Shown: positions 38,058 to 49,839 of the stretch, piece after piece
Position numbering within the stretch: the first letter of the stretch is position 1
Layout of the letters: every line of letters begins with the position of its first letter
Source: Acidimicrobiales bacterium
Lineage (GTDB): Bacteria; Actinomycetota; Acidimicrobiia; Acidimicrobiales; MedAcidi-G1
NCBI GenBank assembly: GCA_029245675.1
Contig: JAQWOV010000032.1
Location: 1-64,000, forward strand
Length of the DNA stretch: 64,000 nucleotides
Direction: 5' to 3'
Notes under the pieces: model-generated
What the model saw: the letters and a program-made list of their open reading frames with translations, nothing else
What the model was told of the DNA's origin: nothing
The model's database searches: none
Program-made: the position numbers and the translations under genes

Positions 38058-40148
38058 ATGGCTGATCGACATCCTTTAGAAAAAACCCGCAATATCGGCA
38101 TTATGGCCCATATTGATGCAGGCAAGACTACGACGACAGAACGAATTTTGTATTACACCGGAGTTAATTACAAAATTGGTGAGGTCCATGATGGTGCAGC
38201 AACCATGGACTGGATGGAACAAGAGCAAGAACGTGGAATTACCATCACTTCTGCAGCCACTAGCTGTTTTTGGGACGATCACAGAATCAACATTATTGAT
38301 ACGCCTGGTCACGTTGACTTCACGGTAGAAGTAGAACGATCTTTAAGGGTCCTCGATGGGGCAGTTGCAGTATTTGATGGAGTAGCAGGTGTAGAACCAC
38401 AAACAGAAACTGTTTGGAGGCAAGCAGATCGCTATAACGTTCCTCGGATGTGTTTCATCAACAAGATGGATCGCATCGGAGCTGACTTCTATTTCGTTTT
38501 GGACACGATCAATGAGAGGTTGGGCTGTAAATCTGCGGTAATTCAACTTCCAATCGGAGCAGAGTCAGATTTTGCAGGAATTGTTGACTTGGTTTCAATG
38601 AAAGCCCTTGTATGGCAAAGTGAGGATCTTGGAGCATCTTGGGACGTAATAGATATACCTGAAGATTTAGTAGAAAAAGCAGCAGAATATAGATCTGGAC
38701 TAATTGATGTGTTGGCTGAATTCGACGAAAATATTCTTGAAAAGTTTGTTGGTGAGGAAGAAATAACTGAAGATGATCTCCGTAACGCAATCAGAACAGG
38801 GACTCTCTCTGGAGATTGTGTTCCAATTTTGACTGGTAGCGCTTTTAAGAACAAGGGAGTGCAACCACTACTTGATGCAGTGGTTGAGTATCTACCTTCC
38901 CCAATAGATCTTCCTCCAGTAGAAGGGTTACATCCCCGCAGCGAAGAAAGTGTTACTAGGTCGGTAGATGATAACGAGTCGTTTTCTGCATTAGCTTTCA
39001 AAATTATGACTGATCCCCACGTAGGGAAATTAACTTACTTCCGTGTTTATAGCGGTGTTCTCGAAAAAGGTGGAACCGTACTTAATACTCGAACAGGGGC
39101 TAAAGAAAGAATCGGCCGCATCCTTGAAATGCATGCAAATGACCGTGAAGATCGCGATGACGTTAGAACTGGGGACATTGTTGCTGGAATAGGAATGAAA
39201 AATACTAGGACCGGAGACACTCTGTCTGCAATAGATCATCCAATCATGTTGGAAAAATTAGATTTTCCTGACCCAGTGATTCATGTTGCTGTAGAGCCTC
39301 GATCAAAAGCAGACCAAGACAAAATGGGCAAGGCGCTATTCTCCTTATCTGAAGAAGACCCAACATTTACAGTTCATAGCGATGACGAAACCGGTCAAAC
39401 CATTATTGGCGGTATGGGCGAGTTGCACCTTGAAGTTCTTGTAGACAGAATGCTTCGAGAATTTAGAGTAGACGCTAATGTAGGGCGTCCTCAGGTTGCG
39501 TATCGAGAGACAATTACGAAAACAATTGATAGTCACAGATATACCCATAAAAAACAAAGCGGTGGTTCAGGCCAGTTTGCTGAAATTGTTGCTTCAGTTG
39601 AACCATGGACGGGTGAAGAAGGAATAACTTATTCTTTCGAAGACACAGTAACCGGTGGTCGTATACCAAAAGAATATATTCCAGCTGTAAATCAAGGAAT
39701 TGAATCTTCTCTGACCACTGGTGTTCTAGCTGGATTCCCAGTATTGGGCTTAAAAGTTACTCTTGAAGATGGAAAACATCATGATGTTGACTCCTCAGAA
39801 ATGGCCTTTAAAATTGCTGCTCAGGCATGGTTTCGGGAAGTTATGCCACGTGCCAAGCCAGTGCTATTAGAACCAATTATGGCAGTAGAAGTGGTAACCC
39901 CAGAGGATTATATGGGCGATGTTGTGGGTGATTTGAACTCTCGACGAGGGCGAGTTGGACAAATGGAAGCTCGTGGTCCAAATCAAGTTGTTTCCGCACA
40001 GGTACCGTTATCGGAAATGTTTGGATACGCTACAGATCTACGGTCGCGTACTCAAGGGCGTGCGACTTATACCATGCAGTTTGACTCGTATCAGCAAACA
40101 CCCGGGTCAGTGCAAGAAGAAATCGTCAGCCGTATACGCGGCGAATGA
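38058..40148 (+). CDS. fusA: Elongation factor G
   Basis: This GTPase drives tRNA-mRNA translocation and ribosome recycling. The 696-residue protein has the P-loop AHIDAGKT at 17-24, the switch II region DTPGHVDFT, and NKMD for guanine recognition. Five-domain length is normal. The start ATG is preceded by GCGAGTAAAA, a weak ribosome-binding site. tuf follows after 30 bases. Confidence 0.97.
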   Translation: MADRHPLEKTRNIGIMAHIDAGKTTTTERILYYTGVNYKIGEVHDGAATMDWMEQEQERGITITSAATSCFWDDHRINIIDTPGHVDFTVEVERSLRVLDGAVAVFDGVAGVEPQTETVWRQADRYNVPRMCFINKMDRIGADFYFVLDTINERLGCKSAVIQLPIGAESDFAGIVDLVSMKALVWQSEDLGASWDVIDIPEDLVEKAAEYRSGLIDVLAEFDENILEKFVGEEEITEDDLRNAIRTGTLSGDCVPILTGSAFKNKGVQPLLDAVVEYLPSPIDLPPVEGLHPRSEESVTRSVDDNESFSALAFKIMTDPHVGKLTYFRVYSGVLEKGGTVLNTRTGAKERIGRILEMHANDREDRDDVRTGDIVAGIGMKNTRTGDTLSAIDHPIMLEKLDFPDPVIHVAVEPRSKADQDKMGKALFSLSEEDPTFTVHSDDETGQTIIGGMGELHLEVLVDRMLREFRVDANVGRPQVAYRETITKTIDSHRYTHKKQSGGSGQFAEIVASVEPWTGEEGITYSFEDTVTGGRIPKEYIPAVNQGIESSLTTGVLAGFPVLGLKVTLEDGKHHDVDSSEMAFKIAAQAWFREVMPRAKPVLLEPIMAVEVVTPEDYMGDVVGDLNSRRGRVGQMEARGPNQVVSAQVPLSEMFGYATDLRSRTQGRATYTMQFDSYQQTPGSVQEEIVSRIRGE

Positions 40149-40178
40149 TAAAAACAGAAAGATATTAAGGAAAAAGTA

Positions 40179-41369
<1,191 letters not shown>

Positions 41370-41374
41370 CAGTA

Positions 41375-41695
41375 ATGGCTACTGGACAAAAAATTCGAAT
41401 ACGACTTAAGGCCTATGATCACGAAGTGATTGATCAATCAACAAAAAAAATTGTGGAAACAGTTCGTAGGACAAAAGCTGATATTCGTGGACCAATACCT
41501 CTTCCAACAGAAAAGCATCGATACACGGTTATAAAAGGCCCATTTAAGGACAAGGATTCTCGCGAACATTTTGAGATGCGAATCCATAAACGCCTTCTTG
41601 ATATTGTGAATCCTGGAGCAAAAACAGTTGACTCACTGCAACGGCTTGACTTGCCGGCTGGTGTTGACATTGAAATCAAACTTCAGCAAAACTAA
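41375..41695 (+). CDS. rpsJ: 30S ribosomal protein S10
   Basis: This protein of the 30S head is also NusE, partner of NusB in antitermination. The 106-residue protein begins [20 protein letters not shown] and has [21 protein letters not shown]. Normally it heads the S10 operon with rplC next; here the next plus-strand gene is 1.6 kb away, beyond a minus-strand gene. Confidence 0.97.
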   Translation: MATGQKIRIRLKAYDHEVIDQSTKKIVETVRRTKADIRGPIPLPTEKHRYTVIKGPFKDKDSREHFEMRIHKRLLDIVNPGAKTVDSLQRLDLPAGVDIEIKLQQN

Positions 41696-41842
41696 TTTCT
41701 TTGTAAATTTATAGATTCCCTTTTTGGGTAAAGAAAAATAGTTGCACGGGTCTAGAAAACCACTAACTACTTTCTGGGTCTATTTAGCGATTCTCCGACT
41801 TTTTGCTACAAGTTGTAGCAGTGATTAAAACTGGAAACTTAA

Positions 41843-42988
41843 TTAGTCTTCTTCTTCAATTTCCGTCGATTTAACTTCTTTATTTTCAGTGTGCCCTCGC
41901 CTTCGGCGACTTTCGAAGAGGATCTCTTCATCAATGTCATGGCGTTCAGCTGCTGCAGAAACGATGGATTGTAAAGTAGCTGCAAAAGGAAGAGCAAGAA
42001 GTGCTCCGATTATTCCAAGAATTGCGTTACCTGCAATAACTGCCCCAAAGGCAACTGCAACATGAATCTGCATAGTTTGTGCAGTTATTCGTGGAGCAAA
42101 TATGTAATTTTCAAGTTGTTGGTAGATGATGATCACAATAAGAGCCCAAACTCCAGTTCTTGGTTCATCCAATAATCCGACTAGAAGAGGAAGAACGCCG
42201 GCTATGTAGGTTCCAACCACAGGGATAAATTGCGAAATTACTCCAACCCATATTGCTAAAGCGAGAGAGGAAGGCATTCCAATGATCACGAATGCTGCCC
42301 AATGAACTAGAGCCGCAATGAGTGCGAGAATTGCTCGTGAAGCTATATATCCACCTGTTTTTGCAATAGCTATGTCCCAAATTTCTAAGACTCGTTTCTG
42401 TCGATGTGCTGGGAGAAGAGAGCAGACCGAGCGCCTTAATTTAGGACCTTCTGCGACAAGATAGAAAGAAAATAAACCAATAGTAAATAGTTGAAAGAGG
42501 ATGTTTACAACAGTTGAGCCAAATTGAGCTAGGTCGTCAGCAAATGAGCCAAGTTGCTTAGCAAGAGCACCGTTTTCGTAGTCCTCTTGAATGTCAGCAG
42601 TGGCCCCTTCAATTCCAAAATTATCTTCAAGAAATTCGTCAATATCAGACAGGTAACTTGGGATATTGTCTGAAAACTCAGTTAATTGATCTGCTAACAA
42701 AGAACCAACAGCTATTCCAAACCCACCTAAAGCTCCTAGAACAGTTAAGAACATTAACCCAGTTGCTAATCCACGACGTATATTCCATCTTTCCATTCTG
42801 TTTACTGCGGGCTCAATAGCGAATGAAAGAAAAAAAGAAACCAAAATCATTATTGATAGTGATCGAAGATCCGAAAGAATACTTAATAGATAGCCAAGTA
42901 TTGCGTATCCAATAAGCCCCAAAAGAATGGCTCTTGTCAGCCAGACAGGTGGCTTTGTAGATGAATCAGTTTCTAATGCCTTAGCCAT
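41843..42988 (-). CDS. AI-2E family (PerM-like) membrane permease
   Basis: This 381-residue integral membrane protein has about eight hydrophobic segments. The first part reads LLGLIGYAILGYLLSILSDL, an amphipathic acidic region follows near residues 100-160, and the C-terminal half carries VVGTYIAGVLPLLVG and the family-typical LPFAATLQSIV. Family members are associated with autoinducer-2 export or Na+/H+ exchange; the substrate here is unknown. The C-terminal tail is charged and ends in Glu/Asp. It lies antisense between rpsJ and rplC and interrupts the S10 operon. The ATG at 42988 was chosen over the TTG at 42991. Confidence 0.88.
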   Translation of the reverse strand: MAKALETDSSTKPPVWLTRAILLGLIGYAILGYLLSILSDLRSLSIMILVSFFLSFAIEPAVNRMERWNIRRGLATGLMFLTVLGALGGFGIAVGSLLADQLTEFSDNIPSYLSDIDEFLEDNFGIEGATADIQEDYENGALAKQLGSFADDLAQFGSTVVNILFQLFTIGLFSFYLVAEGPKLRRSVCSLLPAHRQKRVLEIWDIAIAKTGGYIASRAILALIAALVHWAAFVIIGMPSSLALAIWVGVISQFIPVVGTYIAGVLPLLVGLLDEPRTGVWALIVIIIYQQLENYIFAPRITAQTMQIHVAVAFGAVIAGNAILGIIGALLALPFAATLQSIVSAAAERHDIDEEILFESRRRRGHTENKEVKSTEIEEED

Positions 42989-43270
42989 CAAACATGAAAG
43001 TAGCGCTTAACACTTGAATTAAGAGGGATACTCTCGAAGAACTGTTGTATTAGCGCTACTTTGCCTTTAGCCTTAACTCTTGGCGTCTTTCGGGAAATAC
43101 CTGGGCGTGACAAACCGATGTTCGTGAAGGCCTTAGTTTTTGAGACGGGAACCACACGACACAACCGAATTATAGGCTCCGCAGGGCATGGCTCATGCGG
43201 AGTTTCCATTTGAATAACCACTTAATTTTGGCAGACATCAAAAAATTAAGCCAAAAATTTAGGAACTATT
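42989..43270 (+). promoter_or_regulatory. Divergent intergenic region upstream of the permease gene and rplC
   Basis: This 282-base gap must hold promoters for two divergent units. It carries an 11-bp perfect inverted repeat, AAAGTAGCGCT (42997-43007) and AGCGCTACTTT (43052-43062). It also has a hairpin CTCCGCA/TGCGGAG at 43177-43202 and TTTTGGC/GCCAAAA at 43226-43256 just before rplC. The last shares GCCAAAAATTT with the rpoB leader. No clear -35/-10 pair was found on either strand. Confidence 0.5.
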
Positions 43271-43909
43271 ATGGCTAACAAAGCAATAGTCGGCGAAAAA
43301 GTCGGCATGACACAGGTATGGGATGAAGAAAATCAAGTTATTCCTGTAACTGTTCTGCGTGTGCGGCCGAATCGGGTTGTTCAAGTAAAAACACAAGAAC
43401 GCGATGGATATAGCGCACTTCAGGTGACTTTTGGGCAAAAAGATATTGAAAAAATGACACAACCTGAAGCTGGTCATTTTGTTAATTCTGGTGTCGCCCC
43501 TGGTGGTCGTCTTGTAGAACTCCGTCTTGACGATGTAGCTGAATACCAAGTTGGGCAAGAATTAACTGTTGCAGAAATAGCTGAGACTGGACGAGTTGAC
43601 GTTACTTCTGTAAGTAAGGGAAAAGGTTTTGCCGGCGCTATGAAACGTCATGGTTTTGCAGGCCTGCCTGCTTCACACGGCGCTCATAAAGTGCATCGTA
43701 AGCCTGGAGCTGTAGGACAGTGTGCTACACCGTCTCGAATTTTTAAAGGGAAACGAATGCCCGGTCGGATGGGAAATCAAAAAACTACCATTCTTAATTT
43801 GATGGTTGTAGAAGCTGATGAAGAACGCCAAGTGCTTTTAGTTCGAGGTTCGGTTCCTGGGCCAAATGGTTCTGTAGTACTAATTCGCGATGCGGTTAAA
43901 GGGGCGTAA
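43271..43909 (+). CDS. rplC: 50S ribosomal protein L3
   Basis: L3 lies near the peptidyl-transferase centre and starts 50S assembly. The 212-residue protein begins MANKAIVGEKVGMTQVWDEE and has the RKPGAVGQCATPSRIFKGKRMPG loop split around residues 140-165. AGGAAC precedes the ATG. It now heads the S10 gene string on this strand. Confidence 0.97.
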   Translation: MANKAIVGEKVGMTQVWDEENQVIPVTVLRVRPNRVVQVKTQERDGYSALQVTFGQKDIEKMTQPEAGHFVNSGVAPGGRLVELRLDDVAEYQVGQELTVAEIAETGRVDVTSVSKGKGFAGAMKRHGFAGLPASHGAHKVHRKPGAVGQCATPSRIFKGKRMPGRMGNQKTTILNLMVVEADEERQVLLVRGSVPGPNGSVVLIRDAVKGA

Positions 43910-43911
43910 AT

Positions 43912-44541
43912 ATGAGCAATGTGACTTTACGTAATCGCAATGGCGAATCAACTGGGTCAGTAGATCTAGATCAAAACATATTTGGCATTGAACCGAATGT
44001 TCCTGTTATGCATCAAGTAGTAACAGCTCAATTGGCAGCACGTAGAAGCGGAACGCAAAGCACAAAGACACGCTCTGAAGTTCGCGGTGGTGGAGCTAAA
44101 CCGTGGAGACAAAAAGGAACAGGACGAGCACGCCATGGTTCGATTAGATCACCAATGTGGCGCGGTGGAGGCGTTGCTCTAGGGCCTAAGCCTCGGAGTT
44201 ATGCGCAGAAGACTCCAAAAAAGATGATTGCTTTAGCTCTCAAATCAGCACTTTCTGATCGTGCTGCTGAAGGCAAAGTAATAGTGATTGATTCTTGGGA
44301 ATTTGAAACTCCTTCGACAAAAGAAGCTCGTGTAGCACTGAATAATTTGGGCACAGAAGGCCGAGTTCTAGTGGTAGTAAATCGAGAAGAAACAAATACA
44401 TGGAAAAGTTTCGCGAATTTGCCTTTCGTACACACACTTAGTGCGGGCGAATTAAATGCCTATGACATTTTAGTAAGCGACTGGGTGGTCTTTACAAAAG
44501 AAACACTGCCTTCTTCAATACAGAAGGAAGAACAGAAATGA
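43912..44541 (+). CDS. rplD: 50S ribosomal protein L4
   Basis: L4 lines the peptide exit tunnel. The 209-residue protein has the tunnel loop motif GGGAKPWRQKGTGRARHGS and SPMWRGGGVALGPKPR, which are diagnostic. The stop overlaps the rplW ATG by four bases. Confidence 0.97.
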   Translation: MSNVTLRNRNGESTGSVDLDQNIFGIEPNVPVMHQVVTAQLAARRSGTQSTKTRSEVRGGGAKPWRQKGTGRARHGSIRSPMWRGGGVALGPKPRSYAQKTPKKMIALALKSALSDRAAEGKVIVIDSWEFETPSTKEARVALNNLGTEGRVLVVVNREETNTWKSFANLPFVHTLSAGELNAYDILVSDWVVFTKETLPSSIQKEEQK

Positions 44542-44828
44542 AAGATCCAAGGGATGTAATCATTGAACCTGTCGTTTCTGAGAAGTCTTACAGTCTTCTT
44601 GAAGACAATGTCTACACTTTTGTAGTTCATAAATCCGCTACGAAACCAGAAATCCGTGATGCTGTTGAGACAGTGTTCGACGTGACTGTTTCCAAAGTAA
44701 ATACTTTAAATCGCGATGGAAAAAGAAAAAGAAATCGGCGTACAGGAACTTTTGGCAAACGTCCCGATATAAAACGAGCCTATGTCACTCTTGTTGAGGG
44801 TGACTCTATTGAATTGTTCGAGGTTTAG
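44538..44828 (+). CDS. rplW: 50S ribosomal protein L23
   Basis: L23 sits at the tunnel exit and is the docking point for trigger factor and SRP. The 96-residue protein begins [18 protein letters not shown] and has the basic loop [20 protein letters not shown]. It overlaps rplD by four bases, and rplB follows after 5 bases. Confidence 0.97.
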   Translation: MKDPRDVIIEPVVSEKSYSLLEDNVYTFVVHKSATKPEIRDAVETVFDVTVSKVNTLNRDGKRKRNRRTGTFGKRPDIKRAYVTLVEGDSIELFEV

Positions 44829-44833
44829 CAGAC

Positions 44834-45670
44834 ATGCCGCAACGTAGACGCAAACCAACGAGTCCAGGACGCCGCTTCCAAACGGTTTCTGACTTTGCTG
44901 AGATAACGAAGACAAAACCTGAGCGTTCTCTTATTGAAAAACAGAACTCAACTGGAGGGCGAAATAACTATGGTCGTAAAACCGCTCGACATCGCGGAGG
45001 CGGACATAAACAGCAATACCGAATTGTTGACTTTCGACGCAGTAAAGATGGAGTTCCAGCAAAAGTAGCTGCCGTTGAATACGACCCAAATCGTAGTTGC
45101 AGAATTTTGCTCCTTCACTACCACGATGGTGAAAAACGTTATATTCTCGCCCCGAAAGGTGTGGAGGTTGGTGAGACACTGCACTCAGGACAAGGTTCCG
45201 AAATTAAATCTGGCAATGCACTTCCGCTTAGATACATACCAGTTGGAACTACAATTCATAATGTTGAGTTGTACCCCGAAGGTGGTGGGAAATTAGCTCG
45301 TAGTGCCGGATCTAGCGTTCAGTTAGTGGCTAAAGAGGGAAACCATGCGACTTTGCGTCTTCCAAGTACTGAGATGCGGAGGGTACCGATTGACTGTCGT
45401 GCCACAGTTGGAGAAGTTGGTAATCAGGAGCATGAATTAACCAAAATAGGTAAAGCCGGTCGAAATCGCTGGAAAGGTGTACGTCCGCAAACTAGAGGTG
45501 TGGCAATGAACCCTGTTGACCATCCACTTGGTGGTGGTGAAGGAAAATCTTCTGGTGGACGTCATCCAGTTTCTCCTTGGGGTAAACCGGAAGGACGTAC
45601 TCGTTCTCGGAGTAAACAGTCGGACAAAATGATCGTACGTCGTCGTCGACGTCGTGGATCGCGAAGGTAG
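44834..45670 (+). CDS. rplB: 50S ribosomal protein L2
   Basis: L2 is essential for subunit joining and peptidyl transfer. The 278-residue protein has [17 protein letters not shown] in the N-terminal half and the C-terminal [20 protein letters not shown], which contains the conserved histidine near the peptidyl-transferase centre. The length is standard. Confidence 0.97.
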   Translation: MPQRRRKPTSPGRRFQTVSDFAEITKTKPERSLIEKQNSTGGRNNYGRKTARHRGGGHKQQYRIVDFRRSKDGVPAKVAAVEYDPNRSCRILLLHYHDGEKRYILAPKGVEVGETLHSGQGSEIKSGNALPLRYIPVGTTIHNVELYPEGGGKLARSAGSSVQLVAKEGNHATLRLPSTEMRRVPIDCRATVGEVGNQEHELTKIGKAGRNRWKGVRPQTRGVAMNPVDHPLGGGEGKSSGGRHPVSPWGKPEGRTRSRSKQSDKMIVRRRRRRGSRR

Positions 45671-45675
45671 GAGAT

Positions 45676-45954
45676 ATGCCTCGGAGTCTCAAGAAAGGCC
45701 CATTTGTAGATGGGCATCTACTGAAAAAAGTTGATGCGATGAATGAGTCAGGTGATAAGAGAGTTATTAAAACTTGGTCTCGTCGTTCCACGATCATTCC
45801 AGACATGATTGGTCATACATTGGCAGTCCATGATGGACGAAAGCATGTTCCAGTCTTCATTACAGAATCAATGATCGGTCATAAGTTAGGGGAGTTTGCT
45901 CCAACTCGTACTTTCCGTAGTCACGCTGGGCAAGAAAAGGGAGCGCTGCGCTAA
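45676..45954 (+). CDS. rpsS: 30S ribosomal protein S19
   Basis: This 30S head protein contacts the A-site tRNA region. The 92-residue protein begins [19 protein letters not shown] and has [26 protein letters not shown] lies 9 bases upstream of the ATG. The TAA overlaps the rplV start by one base. Confidence 0.97.
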   Translation: MPRSLKKGPFVDGHLLKKVDAMNESGDKRVIKTWSRRSTIIPDMIGHTLAVHDGRKHVPVFITESMIGHKLGEFAPTRTFRSHAGQEKGALR

Positions 45955-46511
45955 TGGCTCTTGTTAAGACCAATGAGCGACCTGGAACTCGTGCGGTTGT
46001 TCGATATGTACGGGTTTCTGCTTCGAAAGCACGTGAGGTATTGAATCTAATTCGCGGAGAGTCTTATGGAAGAGCCTCCGAAATTCTTGCATTCTCAGAA
46101 CGAAGTGTTTCAGAAGTGATTGAAAAATGCTTAGATTCAGCGGTTGCAAATGCTGAGAATAATGATGGAATTCCAGCCGAGGAACTTTTTATTTCTGCTT
46201 GTTATGCGGATGAAGGACCAACTTTAAAGAGATGGCGTCCTCGAGCAAGAGGAAGAGCTACTCCTATTCGTAAACGTACATGCCATATAACTGTAATTGT
46301 GGGCAGGTATTCTCCTGAGCAAATTGCAGCGCAACAAACGCGTGATGAGGAGCGGGGACGTTCTGGACCTAGCCAACAGGCTGCTGAAGCTCGTCGTCAA
46401 AGGGTAGAAAAAAGTAGAGCAGCAGCAGAAGCACTTGAGTCTGAAGAGGCTGTTGATGAGTCTGAAGAGAACGACGATGAATCTTCAACCACAAAAGAAG
46501 AGAGTAATTAA
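45954..46511 (+). CDS. rplV: 50S ribosomal protein L22 with acidic tail
   Basis: L22 lines the exit tunnel. The core (residues 1-120) has [20 protein letters not shown] and the tunnel hairpin [20 protein letters not shown]. The 65 residues that follow form a charged, Glu/Ser-rich extension, making 185 residues against about 110-120 for a plain L22. Such extensions also occur in other actinobacteria. It overlaps rpsC by one base. Confidence 0.96.
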   Translation: MALVKTNERPGTRAVVRYVRVSASKAREVLNLIRGESYGRASEILAFSERSVSEVIEKCLDSAVANAENNDGIPAEELFISACYADEGPTLKRWRPRARGRATPIRKRTCHITVIVGRYSPEQIAAQQTRDEERGRSGPSQQAAEARRQRVEKSRAAAEALESEEAVDESEENDDESSTTKEESN

Positions 46512-47461
46512 TGGGCCAAAAAGTCAATCCTTATGGTTTCCGTCTAGGGGTAACTACCGATTGGAAATCGCGTTGGTTCGCCACCCGTCAAGAATATGCC
46601 GACAATCTAATTGAAGATTGGGAAATTCGAGATTATCTACTTACTGAATTACCGCATGCAGCGATAAGCCGAGTTGAAGTAGAGAGAACACGTGACAAAG
46701 TTCGAGTAGATGTGCACACTGCGCGACCTGGCATAGTTATTGGACGAAAAGGCGCTGAAGCTGATCGTTTACGAACTGGATTGGGGAAAATAACTGGGAA
46801 TAATCGTGTCGCTTTGAATATCCAAGAGATAAAAGAACCGGAAATCGACGCTGCCCTCATAGCTCAAGGTGTAGCAGACCAATTGATGGGCCGTATAGCT
46901 TTTCGTCGAGCCATGAAAAGGGCTGTACAGAATGCTCAAAAGGCTGGGGCTCTTGGTATTCGTGTTCAATGTTCCGGGCGTCTCGGAGGTTCAGAAATGG
47001 CTCGCACTGAGTGGTATCGCGAAGGAAGAGTGCCTCTGCATACACTTCGAGCAGATGTTGATTATGGCTTCCGCGAAGCACACACAACATATGGAAGAAT
47101 TGGCGTAAAAGTTTGGATCTACAAAGGCGACATTCTGCCTTACAAGAGTCAAATGGAAGACAAAGCGACTCGTGAGGCTGCAATGGCGGCCGGTGAAACT
47201 TCTGGACCCGCAGCCGAACCTAAAACAGTAGTCTCTTCGAAAGCAGCCCCTCGCCGGTCCAGTGATTCTGAATCAGAAGAAACAACAGCACCCGAACAAG
47301 AACATGAAAGTTCTACATTCGAAGAAGAAGTTGAAGTAGCTCCTTTGGTTAAAGAGGGAGACGAAGCATTCGAGAAGTTACTTGCTGAAGAAGAAGAAAT
47401 AGAACGCTCAACTCAAGATTCACGAGAAACACCACATTTCCGACTCGGAGGTGGCGACTGA
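46511..47461 (+). CDS. rpsC: 30S ribosomal protein S3 with acidic tail
   Basis: S3 forms part of the mRNA entry channel. The KH-type segment [16 protein letters not shown] and the C-terminal domain [20 protein letters not shown] are intact. Residues about 225-316 are an added disordered, Glu-rich tail with no motif I recognise. A long tail on S3 is common in actinobacteria, but this one is strongly acidic. Confidence 0.96.
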   Translation: MGQKVNPYGFRLGVTTDWKSRWFATRQEYADNLIEDWEIRDYLLTELPHAAISRVEVERTRDKVRVDVHTARPGIVIGRKGAEADRLRTGLGKITGNNRVALNIQEIKEPEIDAALIAQGVADQLMGRIAFRRAMKRAVQNAQKAGALGIRVQCSGRLGGSEMARTEWYREGRVPLHTLRADVDYGFREAHTTYGRIGVKVWIYKGDILPYKSQMEDKATREAAMAAGETSGPAAEPKTVVSSKAAPRRSSDSESEETTAPEQEHESSTFEEEVEVAPLVKEGDEAFEKLLAEEEEIERSTQDSRETPHFRLGGGD

Positions 47462-47462
47462 C

Positions 47463-47879
47463 ATGTTAATGCCGAAAAAAGTTGCACATCGTAAGCACCA
47501 TAGAGGGCGCATGCGAGGAAATAGCAAGGGACAAACAGAAGTAACCTTCGGTGAATTCGGGATACAAGCCCTTGAGCCAGGATGGATAACAGCACGTCAA
47601 ATCGAAGCTGCACGTATCGCTATGACTCGACACATTAAACGTGGAGGAAAAGTCTGGATCAACGTGTTCCCTGACAAACCTATTACACAAAAACCTGCAG
47701 AAACTCGTATGGGTTCTGGAAAAGGAAACGTTGAAGGATGGGTAGCTGTCGTCAAACCAGGAAGAATTCTATTTGAACTTTCTTACCATGACGTAGAAGT
47801 TGCCAAGCAAGCGATAAATAGAGCAATCCAAAAATTGCCAATCAAAGCTCGCTTTGTAGAACGCGAGGAAGGGTTCTAA
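47463..47879 (+). CDS. rplP: 50S ribosomal protein L16
   Basis: L16 organises the A-site region of the 50S subunit. The 138-residue protein begins [20 protein letters not shown], the invariant family start. This is why 47463 is chosen over the in-frame GTG at 47451, and GGAGG lies 11 bases upstream of the ATG. The [20 protein letters not shown] stretch is typical. Confidence 0.97.
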   Translation: MLMPKKVAHRKHHRGRMRGNSKGQTEVTFGEFGIQALEPGWITARQIEAARIAMTRHIKRGGKVWINVFPDKPITQKPAETRMGSGKGNVEGWVAVVKPGRILFELSYHDVEVAKQAINRAIQKLPIKARFVEREEGF

Positions 47880-47881
47880 TT

Positions 47882-48115
47882 ATGGCTCGCAACAAAACAT
47901 TGGCTGATTTAGGAGACATAGATCTCTATGAGCGACTTAGTGAAGCAAAGGAAGAACTTTTCAACCTTCGTTTTCAACTATTAACCGGTCAACTTGAAAA
48001 TCATTCCCGTCTTGGCCAAGTCAAAAAAGATGTCGCACGCATTCAGACTGAATTGCGGACAAGAGAAATAGATTCTGCTGAAGAAATCGAGATCAACGAG
48101 GAGGTCGTTGAATAA
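47882..48115 (+). CDS. rpmC: 50S ribosomal protein L29
   Basis: This small helical protein at the tunnel exit is 77 residues. The signature is [31 protein letters not shown] short acidic C-terminal tail ([11 protein letters not shown]) extends beyond the usual end. The stop overlaps the rpsQ ATG by one base. Confidence 0.96.
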   Translation: MARNKTLADLGDIDLYERLSEAKEELFNLRFQLLTGQLENHSRLGQVKKDVARIQTELRTREIDSAEEIEINEEVVE

Positions 48116-48393
48116 TGACTGATGATCTACAAAAAACTGAACGCTCAAACCCTCGTAAAGTTCGAGAAGGATTAGTGGTTTCAGATATCCAAAATAAAAC
48201 GGCTGTTGTTCAAGTTACTGACCGTGTACGCCACAGAAAGTACTCAAAGACACTGCAACGTTCAAAGAAACTTCACGTGCATGATGAGACAAATGAAATG
48301 CAAATCGGTGACCGTGTAAGAATTCAAGAAACACGCCCAATATCGAGATTAAAGCGCTGGCGGCTTGTTGAGATTCTTGAAAGGGCAAAGTAA
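48115..48393 (+). CDS. rpsQ: 30S ribosomal protein S17
   Basis: This primary 16S rRNA-binding protein is 92 residues. It has [20 protein letters not shown] and the family motif [23 protein letters not shown]. The N-terminus is about ten residues longer than in E. coli S17. It overlaps rplN by one base. Confidence 0.96.
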   Translation: MTDDLQKTERSNPRKVREGLVVSDIQNKTAVVQVTDRVRHRKYSKTLQRSKKLHVHDETNEMQIGDRVRIQETRPISRLKRWRLVEILERAK

Positions 48394-48761
48394 TGATTCA
48401 GCAAGAAACACGCCTTCGCGTAGCCGACAACTCTGGAGCCAGAGAAGTTTTGTGTATCAAAGTACTTGGAGGATCCAAGCGGAGGTATGCATCTATAGGA
48501 GACGTTTTTGTAGCAACTGTTAAGGATGCGAATCCAGGTGCTGCAGTGAAAAAAGGTGAAGTAGTTAAGTGCGTCGTAGTTCGAACCAAGAAAGAACGAC
48601 GCCGACCCGATGGTTCTTACATTCGGTTTGATGAAAATGCTGCCGTTCTAATTAATGACCAGCTTCAACCAAGAGGCACTCGAATTTTTGGCCCAGTTGG
48701 TCGAGAACTTCGCGACAAGAAATTTATGCGAATAGTTTCTCTAGCGCCGGAGGTCTTATAA
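48393..48761 (+). CDS. rplN: 50S ribosomal protein L14
   Basis: L14 forms inter-subunit bridge B8. The 122-residue protein begins [20 protein letters not shown] and has the motif [20 protein letters not shown], with the C-terminal [12 protein letters not shown]. The length is standard. rplX follows immediately. Confidence 0.97.
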   Translation: MIQQETRLRVADNSGAREVLCIKVLGGSKRRYASIGDVFVATVKDANPGAAVKKGEVVKCVVVRTKKERRRPDGSYIRFDENAAVLINDQLQPRGTRIFGPVGRELRDKKFMRIVSLAPEVL

Positions 48762-49076
48762 ATGAAGATACGTAAAGGTGACAACGTAGTGATTTTAGCA
48801 GGCAAAGACCGCGGGCGAGAAGGTTCTGTAAGCCGCTCCCTACCTTCTGAGAATAAAGTAATTATTGAAGGCGTAAACATGGTTAAGCGTCATCAAAAGG
48901 CGACTTCTGCAACAATGCAGGGTGGAATTATTGATAAAGCGATGCCGATTGATGCTTCAAATGTTGCGATATTAAGCCCTAGTGATGGAAAGCCAACTCG
49001 AATTGGGTATCGGCTTACTGATTCAGGAGAAAAAGTACGCATTTGTAAGCGAACAGGAGTTGATCTTGATGGTTGA
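48762..49076 (+). CDS. rplX: 50S ribosomal protein L24
   Basis: This assembly-initiator protein near the tunnel exit is 104 residues. It has the N-terminal KOW motif [19 protein letters not shown] and later [10 protein letters not shown]. The 3' end overlaps the start of rplE by eight bases. Confidence 0.97.
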   Translation: MKIRKGDNVVILAGKDRGREGSVSRSLPSENKVIIEGVNMVKRHQKATSATMQGGIIDKAMPIDASNVAILSPSDGKPTRIGYRLTDSGEKVRICKRTGVDLDG

Positions 49077-49638
49077 AGCATTATCCACCTCTGAGCGTCT
49101 AAGCGACTTATATCAGAACGAACTTCGTCAAAAACTTCAAACAGATTTAGAACTAAGCAACATTATGCAGGTTCCAAAATTAGTAAAGATAGTTATAAAT
49201 ATGGGAGTTGGTGAAGCAGCGCAACAAGCTAAACAAATCGAAGGTGCAACTGCAGACCTAGAACTCATTTCCGGTCAAAAACCTTTGTTGACTAGAGCGA
49301 AACAATCTATTTCTAATTTCCGTCTTCGCGAAGGCCAAGCGATTGGAACAAAGGTGACACTTAGGGGTCAAAGAATGTATGAGTTTTTTGATCGCCTTAT
49401 GACACTTGCTATACCAAGAATTCGTGATTTCCGAGGTTTAAATCCAAAGTCATTTGATGGCCATGGAAATTACACCTTAGGAATAACTGAACAGTTGATT
49501 TTTCCTGAAATCAATTACGACAAAATAGACAAAGTAAGGGGTATGGATATCACAATTGTGACGTCCGCTCGTACAGATGAAGAAGGTCGAGCCTTACTTG
49601 AAGCATTCAATTTCCCATTCCGACAAGAGGTGCGATAA
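49069..49638 (+). CDS. rplE: 50S ribosomal protein L5
   Basis: L5 binds 5S rRNA and contacts the P-site tRNA. The 189-residue protein has [19 protein letters not shown] and the motif [20 protein letters not shown]. The open frame reaches 48982, but that part lies inside rplX; the ATG at 49069 has GGAG 9 bases upstream. It overlaps rpsN by one base. Confidence 0.97.
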   Translation: MVEALSTSERLSDLYQNELRQKLQTDLELSNIMQVPKLVKIVINMGVGEAAQQAKQIEGATADLELISGQKPLLTRAKQSISNFRLREGQAIGTKVTLRGQRMYEFFDRLMTLAIPRIRDFRGLNPKSFDGHGNYTLGITEQLIFPEINYDKIDKVRGMDITIVTSARTDEEGRALLEAFNFPFRQEVR

Positions 49639-49823
49639 TGGCAAAAAAAGCGCTTGTTAATAAACAACAAAAGACTCCAAAATTTAAAGTTCGGGCATAC
49701 ACCAGATGTCGACGATGTGGGCGCCCACGTTCTGTATACCGCGCCTTTAATCTTTGTCGCGTATGTCTAAGAGAAATGGCACATAAGGGAGAAATCCCAG
49801 GCCTTACAAAGTCGAGCTGGTAA
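49638..49823 (+). CDS. rpsN: 30S ribosomal protein S14, zinc-binding type
   Basis: This short 61-residue S14 (type Z) has an intact zinc site: CRRC and CRVC pairs. It ends in the usual GLTKSSW. Retention of the zinc form here and in L33 and L36 contrasts with the loss of a zinc site in RpoC. Confidence 0.97.
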   Translation: MAKKALVNKQQKTPKFKVRAYTRCRRCGRPRSVYRAFNLCRVCLREMAHKGEIPGLTKSSW

Positions 49824-49839
49824 AGGAGATTGATCTGAA

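Noticed and set aside
41804-41820. Hairpin TGCTAC/GTAGCA between rpsJ and the permease gene as a terminator
   Set aside because: On the plus strand the T-run precedes rather than follows the stem, and on the minus strand the stem is followed by A residues, so it does not fit an intrinsic terminator in either direction.
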